A DNA stretch of 64,000 nt from Halomonas beimenensis (GTDB lineage: Bacteria; Pseudomonadota; Gammaproteobacteria; Pseudomonadales; Halomonadaceae), in the NCBI RefSeq assembly GCF_002549795.1, contig NZ_CP021435.1:3472001-3536000 (forward strand), given 5' to 3'. The first letter of the stretch is position 1. Every line of letters starts with the position of its first letter. The position numbers and the translations under genes were made by a program. Below the pieces are notes generated by a model. That model was not told the DNA's origin. It ran no database searches and saw nothing but the letters and a program-made list of their open reading frames with translations. This document shows, piece by piece, positions 27,309-36,339 of the stretch.

Positions 27309-27647
27309 CTAGCGCCGCCGGGGGGGCCGCTTGGGACGGAACCCGGCGGGCTTGGTGGCCAGCCATTCCACGAAGGACCGGATCGACGGGTGCGCCATCA
27401 GGGCCTCGCGGCTACGATAGTGCTCGGCCAGCTCGCGCTCGCCCAGCACCGCGTGCACCTGCTTGTGACAGGGGTGGCAAAGCCAGAGGATCGCCGTGAG
27501 GCGCTCTGCCCGGTCGAAGCGCCGCCGGTAACGCGCCTTGCCATGCAGGGCGCGGGGGATCAGGTGATGCTTGGTGAGCGGCGCGGCCCGCCCGCAGAGC
27601 TCGCACCGTTCGGGGCGTGGCGGTGGCGACAGATCATGAGGGGCCAT
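27309..27647 (-). CDS. Small HNH-type zinc protein
   Basis: A 112-residue protein with CELC (Cys15, Cys18), KHHLIPR (His27, His28) and LCHPCHKQVH (Cys57, Cys60), the pattern of a stand-alone HNH endonuclease domain with a structural zinc. The C-terminus is strongly basic (RPKRPPRRR). ATG 27647 with GAGG is chosen; ATG 27668 is an alternative. It starts 46 nt from a divergent membrane-protein gene. A nuclease role is inferred from the fold only. Confidence 0.78.
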   Translation of the reverse strand: MAPHDLSPPPRPERCELCGRAAPLTKHHLIPRALHGKARYRRRFDRAERLTAILWLCHPCHKQVHAVLGERELAEHYRSREALMAHPSIRSFVEWLATKPAGFRPKRPPRRR

Positions 27648-27693
27648 GAGCGCCTCGACGACAGACATTCCTCTCAAGGATAAGGGAACCGGC

Positions 27694-28506
27694 ATGGACG
27701 TTCCGTTGAGTTGGCAGCTCGCCAAGCTCCTGGTCTCGATCGGGGTCGTGCTCGGACTCTCGGTGATCGCCGAGCGGCTCAGCACCCGGGTGGCCGGCCT
27801 GCTGTCCGGCTATCCGCTGGGCACGGCGATCGCCCTGTTCTTCATCGGCCTGGAGATCTCCCCGGCCTTCGCCGCCGAAGGCGCCGTGCACACCCTGGCC
27901 GGCTTCTCCGCCACGCTCGCTCTCGGCGGCGGCTATCTCCTGGGGGCCCGCCGCGATGGGCTCCCGGGGGTGCTCGCCGGCACCGCGGCCGGCCTGGTCG
28001 CCTGGCTGATCGTGAGCGCGCTGCTGACTCGGGTCGACTTCACGCGCCTGACCGGTACGCTGACCACCCTGGTGGCGATCGCCGTGTTCATTCGGCTCTA
28101 TCGCCGAGTGCCGGACATCGCCGCCCAGCCCAAGGGCGGCTTCTCCTGGGGCGCCCTGGCACTCCGGGCCGGGCTGGCCGCCGGTATCATCTTCCTGATC
28201 ACCGGCCTGGCCCATGTGCTGCCCTCGGCCTGGGCCGGGGTCATGGCCGCCTTCCCGGTGACCATGTACCCCTTCCTGGTGATCCTCCACCTGACGCATG
28301 GCGCCGCGCCCGTGGCCACGGTGATCAAGCACTACCCCGCCGGACTCGGCTCGCTGCTGTGCTATGCGCTGAGCGTCTCCCTGACCTACGACACCCTGGG
28401 CCTGGCCTGGGGCACCCTGATCGGCTTCGCGGCGGCCACCGCCTGGCTCGTCGCCTGGACCCGCGGCCTGGCCTGGTGGCAGGCCCTCCGTGCCACGGCG
28501 ACTTGA
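27694..28506 (+). CDS. Multi-pass membrane protein of unknown function
   Basis: A 270-residue, very hydrophobic protein with about eight predicted helices and short polar loops (RLYRRVPDIAAQPKGG). Features such as LSGYPLGTAIALFFIGLE and MAAFPVTMYPFLVILHLTHG suggest a transporter-like duplicated architecture. I do not recognise the family with confidence. ATG 27694 has AAGGGA upstream. Confidence 0.7.
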   Translation: MDVPLSWQLAKLLVSIGVVLGLSVIAERLSTRVAGLLSGYPLGTAIALFFIGLEISPAFAAEGAVHTLAGFSATLALGGGYLLGARRDGLPGVLAGTAAGLVAWLIVSALLTRVDFTRLTGTLTTLVAIAVFIRLYRRVPDIAAQPKGGFSWGALALRAGLAAGIIFLITGLAHVLPSAWAGVMAAFPVTMYPFLVILHLTHGAAPVATVIKHYPAGLGSLLCYALSVSLTYDTLGLAWGTLIGFAAATAWLVAWTRGLAWWQALRATAT

Positions 28507-28580
28507 ACTTGACCGAGCGCTTGCTCGGGAGTAATGCTGATGGGCCGGCCATTCCGGCTATCGTCCGACGAGGAGCCCGC

Positions 28581-28991
28581 ATGTTCACCCGCACCATCGA
28601 GCCCGCCTTCTACGACACCGACGCCCTGGGGCACGTCAACAACACCCGCCTGCCGGCCTGGTTCGAGCTGGCCCGCAACGACCTGTTCAAGCTCTTCACG
28701 CCGGACCTGGACCCGGGACGCTGGCGGTTGATCATGGCCCGCATGGAGATCGACTACCGCGCCGAACTCTTCTACGGCGCCGACATCGAGATCCGCACCT
28801 ACCTGACGCGGCTGGGCAACAGTTCCTTCACCGTGACCCAGGAGGCCCGGCAGAACGGCGTGCTCGCCAACCTCGGCCATACCGTCCTGGTTCACTACGA
28901 TCACCAGGCCAAGCGTGCGGTCCCCATCGCCGGCGAGCTTCGCGAGGCCCTCGCGGCCCACCTGCAGGAGACGGAGGCCGCTGACGCATGA
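28581..28991 (+). CDS. 4HBT-type acyl-CoA thioesterase
   Basis: A single hot-dog domain of 136 residues with the catalytic signature FYDTDALGHVNN (Asp14 and the GHVNN turn at 17-21), as in YbgC/FcbC-like acyl-CoA thioesterases. The substrate is unknown. GAGGAG precedes the ATG, and the stop overlaps the ybaK start by 4 nt. Confidence 0.88.
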   Translation: MFTRTIEPAFYDTDALGHVNNTRLPAWFELARNDLFKLFTPDLDPGRWRLIMARMEIDYRAELFYGADIEIRTYLTRLGNSSFTVTQEARQNGVLANLGHTVLVHYDHQAKRAVPIAGELREALAAHLQETEAADA

Positions 28992-29458
28992 CGCCGGCCG
29001 TGAGGGCCCTGGAGAAGGCCGGCGTGACCTTCTCGGTGGCCAGCTACGAGCACGACCCGCGCCGTCCCGCCTATGGCGAGGAGGCCGCGGAGGCCCTGGG
29101 CCTCGATCCCGACCGGGTCTTCAAGACCCTGCTGGCGAAGCTCGACGATGGCGGCCTGGTGGTGGCGATCGTCCCCGTCTCGGCCCAGCTCGACCTCAAG
29201 GCCCTGGCCCGCGCGGCCGGGGCCCGCAAGGCCACCATGGCCGAGCCGGCCGAGGCCGAGCGGGCCACCGGCTATGTGGTGGGAGGCATCAGCCCCCTGG
29301 GCCAGAAGAAGCGCCTGAGGACCTTCATCGATACCGACGCCGAGAGCCTGTCCCGCCTTCACGTCAGCGGCGGTCGCCGGGGACTGGAACTCGAGCTCGC
29401 CCCCGCCGATCTCGCCCGGCTGCTGTCCGCCCGCTTCGCCCCCCTGGCTCGCCGCTGA
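28988..29458 (+). CDS. ybaK: Cys-tRNA(Pro)/Cys-tRNA(Cys) deacylase YbaK
   Basis: Trans-editing protein that hydrolyses mischarged Cys-tRNA(Pro). The 156-residue YbaK/EbsC fold shows the conserved lysine segment RVFKTLLAKL (Lys at about residue 46), GKAT-like ARKATMAEP and GYVVGGISPLGQKK. Coupled to the thioesterase by an ATGA overlap. Confidence 0.93.
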   Translation: MTPAVRALEKAGVTFSVASYEHDPRRPAYGEEAAEALGLDPDRVFKTLLAKLDDGGLVVAIVPVSAQLDLKALARAAGARKATMAEPAEAERATGYVVGGISPLGQKKRLRTFIDTDAESLSRLHVSGGRRGLELELAPADLARLLSARFAPLARR

Positions 29459-29544
29459 GGGTGCAGGGAGCCGAACCGGGCCCGGCGCGGTCCCAGAGAT
29501 ACTGCCTCGGCCCCGCCGAGCCCGCCCACCCGAGGGAGCCGCCG

Positions 29545-29874
29545 ATGGCCATTCGCTACGACCTCTGGCTCGACCCCGACAACGTCGCCCGCCACCGCGC
29601 CGTGGAGGCCGACCTGGAACGCTTCTTCCTGGAACGCTTCGCGGACTTTCCCCACATCCGCTTGTTCGGAGCCGACCCTTACGATTATGATGCGCCCTTC
29701 AACCGCCTCTATGACGTCCTGATGGCACGCGCCGGCGAGTACTGCGAACGGCACTGGGACTATGTCCCCACCCCCGAGCAGCTCAACCGGACCTTCTTCC
29801 GGGCCGTAGGACGCTCCAACAAGTTCATACGAGACGACCCCGACGATGGTGATCCGCCCCGACACGATGCCTGA
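29545..29874 (+). CDS. Uncharacterised small acidic protein
   Basis: A 109-residue product rich in Asp, Arg and aromatics (MAIRYDLWLDPDN, RFADFPHIRLFGADPYDYD). No membrane segment or known motif that I recognise. A GAGGGAG site 6 nt before ATG 29545 supports the start. Its 3' end overlaps the DUF501 gene by 29 nt. Confidence 0.65.
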   Translation: MAIRYDLWLDPDNVARHRAVEADLERFFLERFADFPHIRLFGADPYDYDAPFNRLYDVLMARAGEYCERHWDYVPTPEQLNRTFFRAVGRSNKFIRDDPDDGDPPRHDA

Positions 29875-30367
29875 CGAGCGACAGCTCGCCATCATCGCCG
29901 AGCAGCTCGGCCGCGCACCCCGCGGCATCGAGGCGCTGGCCGCCACCGACGGCGAGGGTACGCCCCTGGTTCTGCGCATGGCGCCCATCGTCGATGGCAA
30001 GCCCTTCCCGACCCTCTACTGGCTGAGTTCCGAGCGGCTCAAGATCGAGCTCTCCCGCATCGAGGCCGCCGGCGTCATCAAGACGCTCGAGGCCCGCCTG
30101 AGGGAGGATCCGGACTTCCTGGCCGCCTATCACCGCAGCCATGAGGACTATGTGGCCACCCGCTGGCGATGCATGACGCCGGCCCAGCGTGACGAGGTCG
30201 ATCGCCGCGGCTATGGCGAGGTGCTGCGCGAACGCGGCATCGGCGGCATCGCCAACTGGGACCAGGTGCGCTGCCTCCACACCCAGTACGCCCACCACCT
30301 GTGCGGCGACAACGTCATCGGCCAGTGGCTCGATGCCGAATACGGCGTCATCGACGGCCTGCCCTGA
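29846..30367 (+). CDS. DUF501-domain protein
   Basis: 173 residues matching the DUF501 pattern: APRGIEALA, KPFPTLYWLSSERLKIELSRIEAAG near the N-terminus and VRCLHTQYAHHLCGDNVIGQWLD near the C-terminus. Function unknown for the family. The start is uncertain: ATG 29846 or the in-frame ATG 29867, both inside the preceding gene. Confidence 0.8.
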   Translation: MVIRPDTMPDERQLAIIAEQLGRAPRGIEALAATDGEGTPLVLRMAPIVDGKPFPTLYWLSSERLKIELSRIEAAGVIKTLEARLREDPDFLAAYHRSHEDYVATRWRCMTPAQRDEVDRRGYGEVLRERGIGGIANWDQVRCLHTQYAHHLCGDNVIGQWLDAEYGVIDGLP

Positions 30368-30408
30368 ACGACTCCCCCTCCCCGACGACACCACAACAGG
30401 AGATCCCC

Positions 30409-30531
30409 ATGTACCTCGACGCCCACGTGATCGCCAGCCTTGCCCTGATCGCCAGCCTGATCGGCATCAGCGTCGGCGGCATCGCCCTGCTGCGCCAGGC
30501 CATGAAGCGCGACGCCTCCCGCGCGCGCTGA
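30409..30531 (+). CDS. 40-residue single-helix membrane protein
   Basis: The product MYLDAHVIASLALIAS continues into one hydrophobic helix (about residues 7-30) with a short basic C-tail (KRDASRAR). AGGAG lies 6 nt before ATG 30409, and a strong terminator follows directly. It looks like a real small protein at the end of the thioesterase-ybaK-DUF501 run. Function unknown. Confidence 0.65.
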   Translation: MYLDAHVIASLALIASLIGISVGGIALLRQAMKRDASRAR

Positions 30532-30553
30532 GTCTCGCTCGGCTTTCACAGCG

Positions 30554-30579
30554 AAGGGCGCCATCCGGCGCCTTTTTTT
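30554..30579 (+). terminator. Rho-independent terminator
   Basis: GGCGCC-ATCC-GGCGCC stem extended by A-T/G-T pairs, followed by T7. It closes the gene run beginning at the thioesterase. Confidence 0.9.
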
Positions 30580-30689
30580 CGTGCCATCGTTCGGCGAGCC
30601 GGCGTCCTGGCCGGGTCACCCCGGCCCCGCACCCCGTTCGTCGACGCCTGGCAGACTGCTAACCTAGAAGGCTCATCAAGGAGGACACC

Positions 30690-31247
30690 ATGTCGAGATT
30701 CTGCGTCTACCTGGGCTCGCGGGAAGGCCGCGACCCGGGTTTTCTCGCCGCGGCCCGGGCACTGGGCGCCACCCTGGCGCGGCGCGGCCACTCCCTGGTC
30801 TATGGCGGCGCCCGGGTGGGCATGATGGGCGCGCTCGCCGACAGCGTGATGGCCGCCGGCGGCGAGGTCACCGGGGTGATGCCCGATCACCTGGTGGAGC
30901 GCGAGCAGGCTCACCATGGCCTGACGAGGCTCATTCGAGTGCGCAACATGCATGAGCGCAAGGCCAGCATGGCCGCCCACAGCGATGCCTTCATCGCCCT
31001 GCCCGGCGGCATCGGCACGCTGGAAGAGCTCTTCGAAGCCTGGACCTGGCAGTACCTGGGGCTGCACGACAAGCCCATCGGGGTCCTCGATGCCGATGGC
31101 TTCTATGCCCCGCTGCTGGCCTTCCTCGACGCCACCGTCGACCACGGCTTCCTGGATCCCCGTACCCGCGCGAACCTGATCGATGCCACCTCTCCGGAAG
31201 CGCTGATCGAGGCGCTCGAGGCCCGCCTGGACGCCGCTCGACGGTAA
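30690..31247 (+). CDS. LOG-family protein (TIGR00730)
   Basis: Rossmann-like 185-residue protein with the family motif PGGIGTLEE (residues 105-113) and YGGARVGMMGALADSVM. LOG proteins hydrolyse nucleoside 5'-monophosphates at the N-glycosidic bond (cytokinin-type or AMP/purine nucleotides). AAGGAGG precedes the ATG. Its physiological role here is unknown. Confidence 0.92.
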   Translation: MSRFCVYLGSREGRDPGFLAAARALGATLARRGHSLVYGGARVGMMGALADSVMAAGGEVTGVMPDHLVEREQAHHGLTRLIRVRNMHERKASMAAHSDAFIALPGGIGTLEELFEAWTWQYLGLHDKPIGVLDADGFYAPLLAFLDATVDHGFLDPRTRANLIDATSPEALIEALEARLDAARR

Positions 31248-31335
31248 CGGCGGGATCTCCGTATCCTGCGGCCGCCCCGCGACGATCGATCACGACGACG
31301 GTCGCCGACTTCCCCCACCATCGAGGAGCGACAGC

Positions 31336-32307
31336 ATGCTAGCCATTCACCACGATGCCGACCGCCTCGCCTGGGGCGAGACCCCCGCCCACGCCGCCCC
31401 CGGCCCCGGCGAGGTCCGCCTGCGGGTCGCCTGGGCCGGGGTCAATCGGGCCGACCTGATGCAGCGTGCCGGCCACTACCCTCCGCCCCACGGCGCCTCG
31501 CCGATCCTGGGTCTCGAGGTCAGCGGCACGGTGATCGAGGCCGGCGAGGGCATCACCGAGCTCCCCCCCGGCCAGCGGGTCTGCGCCCTGCTCGCTGGCG
31601 GAGGCTATGCCGAGGAAGTGGTGGTGGACGCCCGCCAGGTGCTGCCACTGCCCGATGGGCTGGATCTTCGCCAGGGCGCCGCCCTGCCCGAGGCGTTCGC
31701 TACCGCCTGGCTCAACCTCTTCATGGAGGGGGCCCTCAGCCCAGGGGAGCGGGTGCTGTTGCATGCCGGGGCCAGCGGAGTAGGCACCGCCGCCATACAG
31801 CTGTGCCGGGCCTTCGGCCATCCCTGTTTCGTCACCGTGGGCAGCGAGGACAAGCTCGCCGCCTGTCGCGAACTGGGAGCCGAGGCAGGCTGGAGCCGTC
31901 ACCAGGGCAGCTTCGTGGACGCCGTCAAGGCCTGGGGCGCTGTCGACGTCATCCTCGACCCCGTGGGGGCGAGCTATCTGGCCGACAACCAGCGGGTGCT
32001 CAACACCGACGGCCGTCTGGTGGTGATCGGCTTCATGGGCGGACGCCAGGCGCCCCTGGACTTCGGCCGACTGCTGATGAAGCGCCAGCGACTGATCGGC
32101 TCGACCCTGCGGGGACGGCCGCCGGCGGGGAAGGGCGAGATCCTGGCGCAGTTGCGCCGACATGTCTGGCCACGCCTGGCCCACGGCGAGATCGTGCCCT
32201 TGATCGAGCGTGCCTGGCCGATCGCCGAGGCCGACGCGGCGCATGCTCACATGAGGCGCGATGCCAATATCGGCAAGGTGCTGCTCGAGGTGTCCGGAGA
32301 GACCTAG
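31336..32307 (+). CDS. NAD(P)H quinone oxidoreductase (zinc-free MDR family)
   Basis: 323 residues of the medium-chain dehydrogenase/reductase fold, close to the PIG3/Qor branch. Signs are the N-terminal GroES-like domain (WAGVNRADLMQRAGHYPPP), nucleotide loop GASGVGTAAIQL, and no structural or catalytic zinc cysteines. It probably reduces quinones with NADPH as a detoxification step. Confidence 0.88.
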   Translation: MLAIHHDADRLAWGETPAHAAPGPGEVRLRVAWAGVNRADLMQRAGHYPPPHGASPILGLEVSGTVIEAGEGITELPPGQRVCALLAGGGYAEEVVVDARQVLPLPDGLDLRQGAALPEAFATAWLNLFMEGALSPGERVLLHAGASGVGTAAIQLCRAFGHPCFVTVGSEDKLAACRELGAEAGWSRHQGSFVDAVKAWGAVDVILDPVGASYLADNQRVLNTDGRLVVIGFMGGRQAPLDFGRLLMKRQRLIGSTLRGRPPAGKGEILAQLRRHVWPRLAHGEIVPLIERAWPIAEADAAHAHMRRDANIGKVLLEVSGET

Positions 32308-32314
32308 GCAATAT

Positions 32315-32446
32315 CCGAAAAGTGTCTGCGCTCGGCTAGACGGCGTTAATCATCAACTCCTAGTCCTCATTTACCGCTCGTAAACTCTGGCTTTTCGTTG
32401 ATGTCTGCCTTGTCTAGCCTTCGCTCGCCGACGGTTCTGACACGGC
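32315..32446. repeat. Long imperfect palindromic intergenic element
   Basis: The 132 bp between the oxidoreductase and exonuclease genes form a self-complementary element. CTCGGCTAGAC...ATCAACTC...TTTAC on the left matches the reverse complement of GTAAACTC...GTTGATGTCTGCCTTGTCTAGCCTTCGCTCG on the right, with centre near CGCTCG (32376). A near-identical half (CTAGCCTTCCCTCGCCGA, 37471-37488) occurs before the small lipoprotein gene, suggesting a dispersed family. Confidence 0.6.
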
Positions 32447-32938
32447 CTAAGCCTGCGTCAGGGTGCGCTGATAGGTGAGCTGCAGCAGCAGGGCGTCCTC
32501 CCCCGCGCGGTGGCGGTGGATGCCCCGCTCGCGGATGATCGCCTCCTTGGTGGCGCTCCAGCAGGCCAGCTGGGCCTCGCTGAGCAGGCGGCGCAGGGCC
32601 TCGAGGCGGAAGGCCGGCAACATGCCGGCATGGTGGAAGAGCAGCGACAGCCAGGTGTTGTCGTAGCCCCAGCTGTCGCTGTAGGCCACGCCGATCTCGG
32701 CCAGCTCGTCGTTGAGCCAGCGGGCAACCTGGCGCACCGGGTAGCCCTCGCGCTCCAGGCGGCCACGCGAGATGCCGTGCAGAAGCTCCGCCTTGGGGTC
32801 CCAATGGGTCCATTCCGCCAGCGGCTGGACGAGGAAGGCGCAAGTGCTGCCATCCGGGCGGGCCAGGCCGACCTCGATGGGGTAGCTGCCGCGCCCGAAT
32901 CCGGACGCTTCGATATCCAGCAGTGTCGGTAGCGTCAC
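32447..32938 (-). CDS. DEDDh-type 3'-5' exonuclease-like protein
   Basis: 163 residues with exonuclease motif I LDIEASGFG (Asp8, Glu10), a middle Asp in YSDSWGYDN, and motif III as H-R-A-G-E-D-A (HRAGEDALLLQL), i.e. a compact DnaQ-like domain without accessory domains. The start is GTG with AAGGA about 10 nt upstream. DNA or RNA substrate unknown. Confidence 0.8.
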   Translation of the reverse strand: MTLPTLLDIEASGFGRGSYPIEVGLARPDGSTCAFLVQPLAEWTHWDPKAELLHGISRGRLEREGYPVRQVARWLNDELAEIGVAYSDSWGYDNTWLSLLFHHAGMLPAFRLEALRRLLSEAQLACWSATKEAIIRERGIHRHRAGEDALLLQLTYQRTLTQA

Positions 32939-33018
32939 GGGCTGGTGGGTCCTTGATGATGAAAGCCACCGCTCATTGGCGGCCGGTGTCTCCGCCTCGT
33001 CGTGAGGCAGCCATCATC

Positions 33019-33534
33019 CTAGTGTCGCGTCCCGGCTTCGCCCATGTCCAGCGACTCGGCGAGACCGGCCTGACGCTCGGCCAGGGCCTGCCAGTGCTCG
33101 GCGCGCTCGGGATCCTGCTCCAGGCCCAGCTCGCCCTGCCGGTAGGCTCGGGCGAGACGCTCGGCGGCGAGCGGGTGGCCCGCCTCGCCGGCCCGGGCAT
33201 ACCAGGTCACCGCGCGGTCGTCGCGGCGGGGGTAGAGGGCGCAGCCATGCTCATAGATCTGGGCGGCCTGGTACTGGGCCCGAAGGTCCCCGCCCTGGGC
33301 GGCCTCGAGAACGTAGCGGGCACCGCGGGCCTTGTCCTGGGGGGTGATGCCCCGATGGAAGAGCATGTGGCCGTAGAGCGACAGGGCCGCGGGGTGGCCG
33401 GCATCGGCGCAGCGCTGGAAAAGGTGCATGGTCAGACGCTGGGTGCGCGGCGAGCGGGGCAGCCAACGGGTGTGGAACAATTGCTGCGCCAGACGGTACT
33501 CGAGCCGAGTGAACAGTGACGATGCCTGCTGCAT
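33019..33534 (-). CDS. Sel1-like repeat protein
   Basis: 171 residues with about three SEL1 repeats (AGHPAALSLYGHMLFH, GGDLRAQYQAAQIYEHG, AGHPLAAERLARAYRQG), a helical protein-interaction scaffold. No signal peptide is evident. ATG 33534 has CAAGG upstream; a TTG at 33543 is the alternative. Confidence 0.8.
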   Translation of the reverse strand: MQQASSLFTRLEYRLAQQLFHTRWLPRSPRTQRLTMHLFQRCADAGHPAALSLYGHMLFHRGITPQDKARGARYVLEAAQGGDLRAQYQAAQIYEHGCALYPRRDDRAVTWYARAGEAGHPLAAERLARAYRQGELGLEQDPERAEHWQALAERQAGLAESLDMGEAGTRH

Positions 33535-33753
33535 GGCAAACAACCTTGCGTCCAGTGGTTCGAAAGATGACGTCGAGCACCACCCTGTGTCCGGCGTCGA
33601 TCCTGGGTTGAGCGGCCCGCCGGCCTCCGCCGGGGCAACGGGTGGGCAAGCATACGCCCGCCCAGGCGGCGACTCAACCCCTCGGCGTTTACGTTGCCTG
33701 CCCCCAAGGCTAACATGCGATGCCTATCGCCCACGCCAATCCAGGAGTGACGG

Positions 33754-34785
33754 ATGCAGACCCGCCCGCTGGGCCAGACCGGCCTCGAGGTCAGCCGGCT
33801 GTGCCTCGGCACCATGACCTTCGGCGAACAGAACACCGAAGCCGAGGCCCATGAGCAATTGGACCGAGCCGTCGCCTTCGGCATCAACTTCATCGACGCC
33901 GCGGAGATGTACCCGGTGCCGGCCCGGCCCGAGACCCAGGGGCTCACCGAGGCCTATATCGGCAGCTGGCTCAAGGGCCGCGGCTCCCGGGATGACGTCA
34001 TCATCGCCACCAAGGCCACCGGCCCGGGCCTCGAGCACATTCGAGGCGGCTCTCGCCTGACCCGCGACCAGCTCCACCGCGCCGTCGACGACAGCCTGTC
34101 GCGCCTGCAGACCGACTACATCGATCTCTACCAGCTCCACTGGCCCGACCGTCGGGCCAACTATTTCGGTCGCCTGGGCTACACTCCGGATCCCGAGGAA
34201 AGCCTCACCCCCCTGGAGGAAAGCCTCTCGGCCCTGCAGGAGCTGGTCGAGGCGGGCAAGATCCGTGCGGTGGGCCTCTCCAACGAGACGCCCTGGGGCG
34301 TGATGCGTGCCCTCCACCTGGCGGAGACCCTGGGCCTGCCGCGGGTCGCCTCGGTGCAGAACCCCTACAGCCTGCTCAACCGCACCTTCGAAGTGGGCCT
34401 GGCGGAGATCGCCCACCGCGAGGGCGTGGGCCTGCTGGCCTACTCGCCGCTGGCCTTCGGCAAGCTGTCCGGCAAGTACCTCGACGGCGCCAGGCCGGAG
34501 GGCGCACGACTGACGCGCTATGAGCGCTTCCAGCGCTACGACACGCCGCTCGCCGACGAGGCCGTGCGTGCCTACGTGGACATCGCCCGCGAGCATGATC
34601 TGGATCCGGCCCGAATGGCACTGGCCTACGTCAATTCGCGCCCCTTCCTCACCAGCAACATCATCGGTGCGACCACCATGGAGCAGTTGGAAAGCAACCT
34701 GGACAGCGAGGCGCTGCGGCTCTCCGACGAGGTGCTCGAGGCCATCGAAGCCGTGCATCGGCGGATTCCCAACCCCTGTCCCTGA
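33754..34785 (+). CDS. tas: NADP(H)-dependent aldo-keto reductase, Tas-like
   Basis: 343-residue (beta/alpha)8 aldo-keto reductase very close to E. coli Tas: LCLGTMTFGEQNTEAEAH near the N-terminus, catalytic Asp-Tyr in DAAEMYPVP, Lys in ATKATG, and a His in LYQLHWPDR. Physiological substrate unknown. Preceded by a 219-bp spacer in which I see no gene. Confidence 0.92.
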   Translation: MQTRPLGQTGLEVSRLCLGTMTFGEQNTEAEAHEQLDRAVAFGINFIDAAEMYPVPARPETQGLTEAYIGSWLKGRGSRDDVIIATKATGPGLEHIRGGSRLTRDQLHRAVDDSLSRLQTDYIDLYQLHWPDRRANYFGRLGYTPDPEESLTPLEESLSALQELVEAGKIRAVGLSNETPWGVMRALHLAETLGLPRVASVQNPYSLLNRTFEVGLAEIAHREGVGLLAYSPLAFGKLSGKYLDGARPEGARLTRYERFQRYDTPLADEAVRAYVDIAREHDLDPARMALAYVNSRPFLTSNIIGATTMEQLESNLDSEALRLSDEVLEAIEAVHRRIPNPCP

Positions 34786-34792
34786 GCCTCGA

Positions 34793-34834
34793 GCCGGCCC
34801 CGGGCATGGCGGTCCATGCCCCCCCGGGGCCGGC
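34793..34834. terminator. Strong hairpin after tas
   Basis: GCCGGCCCCGGGCATGG pairs with CCATGCCCCCCCGGGGCCGGC (small bulge) around CGGT. No T-run follows, so it may be a Rho-assisted or RNA-stabilising structure. Confidence 0.5.
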
Positions 34835-34841
34835 GGACGGC

Positions 34842-34850
34842 TGGTATACT
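34842..34850 (+). promoter_or_regulatory. Extended -10 promoter element for yaaA
   Basis: TGGTATACT (TGn plus TATACT) lies 31 nt before the yaaA start codon; no good -35 is visible because the preceding hairpin occupies that region. Confidence 0.5.
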
Positions 34851-34881
34851 CGTCCCGAACCCCCAGGCACAGGAGCGCCCC

Positions 34882-35661
34882 ATGCTGAGCGTGATCTCGC
34901 CCGCCAAGACGCTGGACTTCGAGACACCGGCCACCACACCCCAGTACACCCAGCCGGACTTTCTCGACCGAAGCCGCGAGCTCATCACGATCCTGCGTGA
35001 CCTCTCTCCCCAACAGATCGGTGAGCTGATGGGGGTCAGCGACAAGATCGCCGGACTCAATGCCGCCCGCTTCGCGGATTGGCAGCCCCCCTTCTCCCCG
35101 GACAACGCCAAGCCCGCGGCCCAGGCGTTCCAGGGGGACGTCTACGTGGGGCTGGAAGCAGCCTCGTTCGACGAGGAAGACAACGCCTTCGCCCAGGATC
35201 ACTTGCGCATCCTGTCCGGCCTCTATGGCCTGCTGCGCCCCCTCGACCTGATCCAGCCATACCGCCTGGAAATGGGCACCAAGCTGGCCAACCCCGTCGG
35301 CAAGGACCTTTACGCCTACTGGAAGCCCACCCTGACCGCCGCCCTGGATCAGGCCGTGGCGAACAGTGGCAGCCAGGTGCTGGTCAACCTGGCCTCCAAC
35401 GAGTACTTCAAGGCCATCGACGCCAACCGGCTGCAGGCCCGGGTGATCACGCCGGTGTTCAAGGACGAGAAGAACGGCCAGTACAAGATCATCAGCTTCT
35501 ATGCCAAGAAGGCCCGCGGCCTGATGGCCGCCTGGATGATCCGCCAGCGCCTGGACGCTCCCGAAGGACTCAAGGATTTCGACGTGGCCGGGTATCGCTA
35601 TGATCCGGCCCAGTCCCGGGGCGATACCCTCGTGTTCTGCCGCGACGAACAGGACCGCTAG
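34882..35661 (+). CDS. yaaA: Peroxide stress protein YaaA (DUF328)
   Basis: 259 residues starting [16 protein letters not shown], the hallmark of YaaA/DUF328, with [34 protein letters not shown] and [15 protein letters not shown] blocks. In E. coli it lowers free iron during peroxide stress and binds DNA. ATG 34882 has CAGGAG upstream. Its stop overlaps that of the convergent isochorismatase-like gene by 4 nt. Confidence 0.95.
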   Translation: MLSVISPAKTLDFETPATTPQYTQPDFLDRSRELITILRDLSPQQIGELMGVSDKIAGLNAARFADWQPPFSPDNAKPAAQAFQGDVYVGLEAASFDEEDNAFAQDHLRILSGLYGLLRPLDLIQPYRLEMGTKLANPVGKDLYAYWKPTLTAALDQAVANSGSQVLVNLASNEYFKAIDANRLQARVITPVFKDEKNGQYKIISFYAKKARGLMAAWMIRQRLDAPEGLKDFDVAGYRYDPAQSRGDTLVFCRDEQDR

Positions 35662-36233
35662 TAGAATCGCAGAGGGCGAGCCGACCGCTGTCGCAGGAAT
35701 CGACGGTGAACGTCCTCGAAGCGAGCGTCGTCACAGCGCTCCAGCCACTCGTAGGCCACCATGTCGGCGCTCACCGCCCAGGCCCCGGCACGCTCCAGGC
35801 GTCGCCGGGCCAGTTCGGCCTCGGCCGCACGACGGCTGACCGTCGCTTCCGTCAACCAGGCCACTTCGTAGCCCGCCTCGAGCAGCCCGAGGCCGGTCTG
35901 CAGCACGCAGATATGCGCCTCGGCCCCGCACAACACCACCTGATGCCGGCCGCTGCCGGCCAGTGCCTCGGCAAACGCCGGCTCGGCATGGGCATCGAAG
36001 TGCACCTTCTGCCAGCATTGGTGCTCTCCCGGCCCCTCGAGCAGACGCGGATCGCTCCCGCCCAGGCCCGCGGGATATTGCTCGGTCAGCCAGAGCGGCA
36101 CCTCCAGGGCCTGGGCCACCCCTCCCAGCCATGCCGCCTCGGCGACCGCCTGATCGCCGCCGTCGATGACCGGCAACAGCCGCTCCTGCAGATCGACGAT
36201 CAACAACAGGCTGTTCTCCCGTCTGAGTCGCAT
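35658..36233 (-). CDS. Isochorismatase-family cysteine hydrolase
   Basis: 191 residues with the family triad: Asp14 ([10 protein letters not shown]), Lys76 (WQKVHFDA) and nucleophile Cys109 (EAHICVLQT). Resembles YcaC/nicotinamidase-type hydrolases; substrate unknown. ATG 36233 with GGAGG is chosen over an upstream ATG. Convergent overlap with yaaA. Confidence 0.88.
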   Translation of the reverse strand: MRLRRENSLLLIVDLQERLLPVIDGGDQAVAEAAWLGGVAQALEVPLWLTEQYPAGLGGSDPRLLEGPGEHQCWQKVHFDAHAEPAFAEALAGSGRHQVVLCGAEAHICVLQTGLGLLEAGYEVAWLTEATVSRRAAEAELARRRLERAGAWAVSADMVAYEWLERCDDARFEDVHRRFLRQRSARPLRFY

Positions 36234-36339
36234 CGGTTTTCCTCCAGGCATGATGACGATGCCAGGGATCAGGTTAGCCGCTAGAATGGTGGCTTCGAAA
36301 GACCCCGGGCTCCCGCAGCCCCCTCATGGAGACCCCTCG

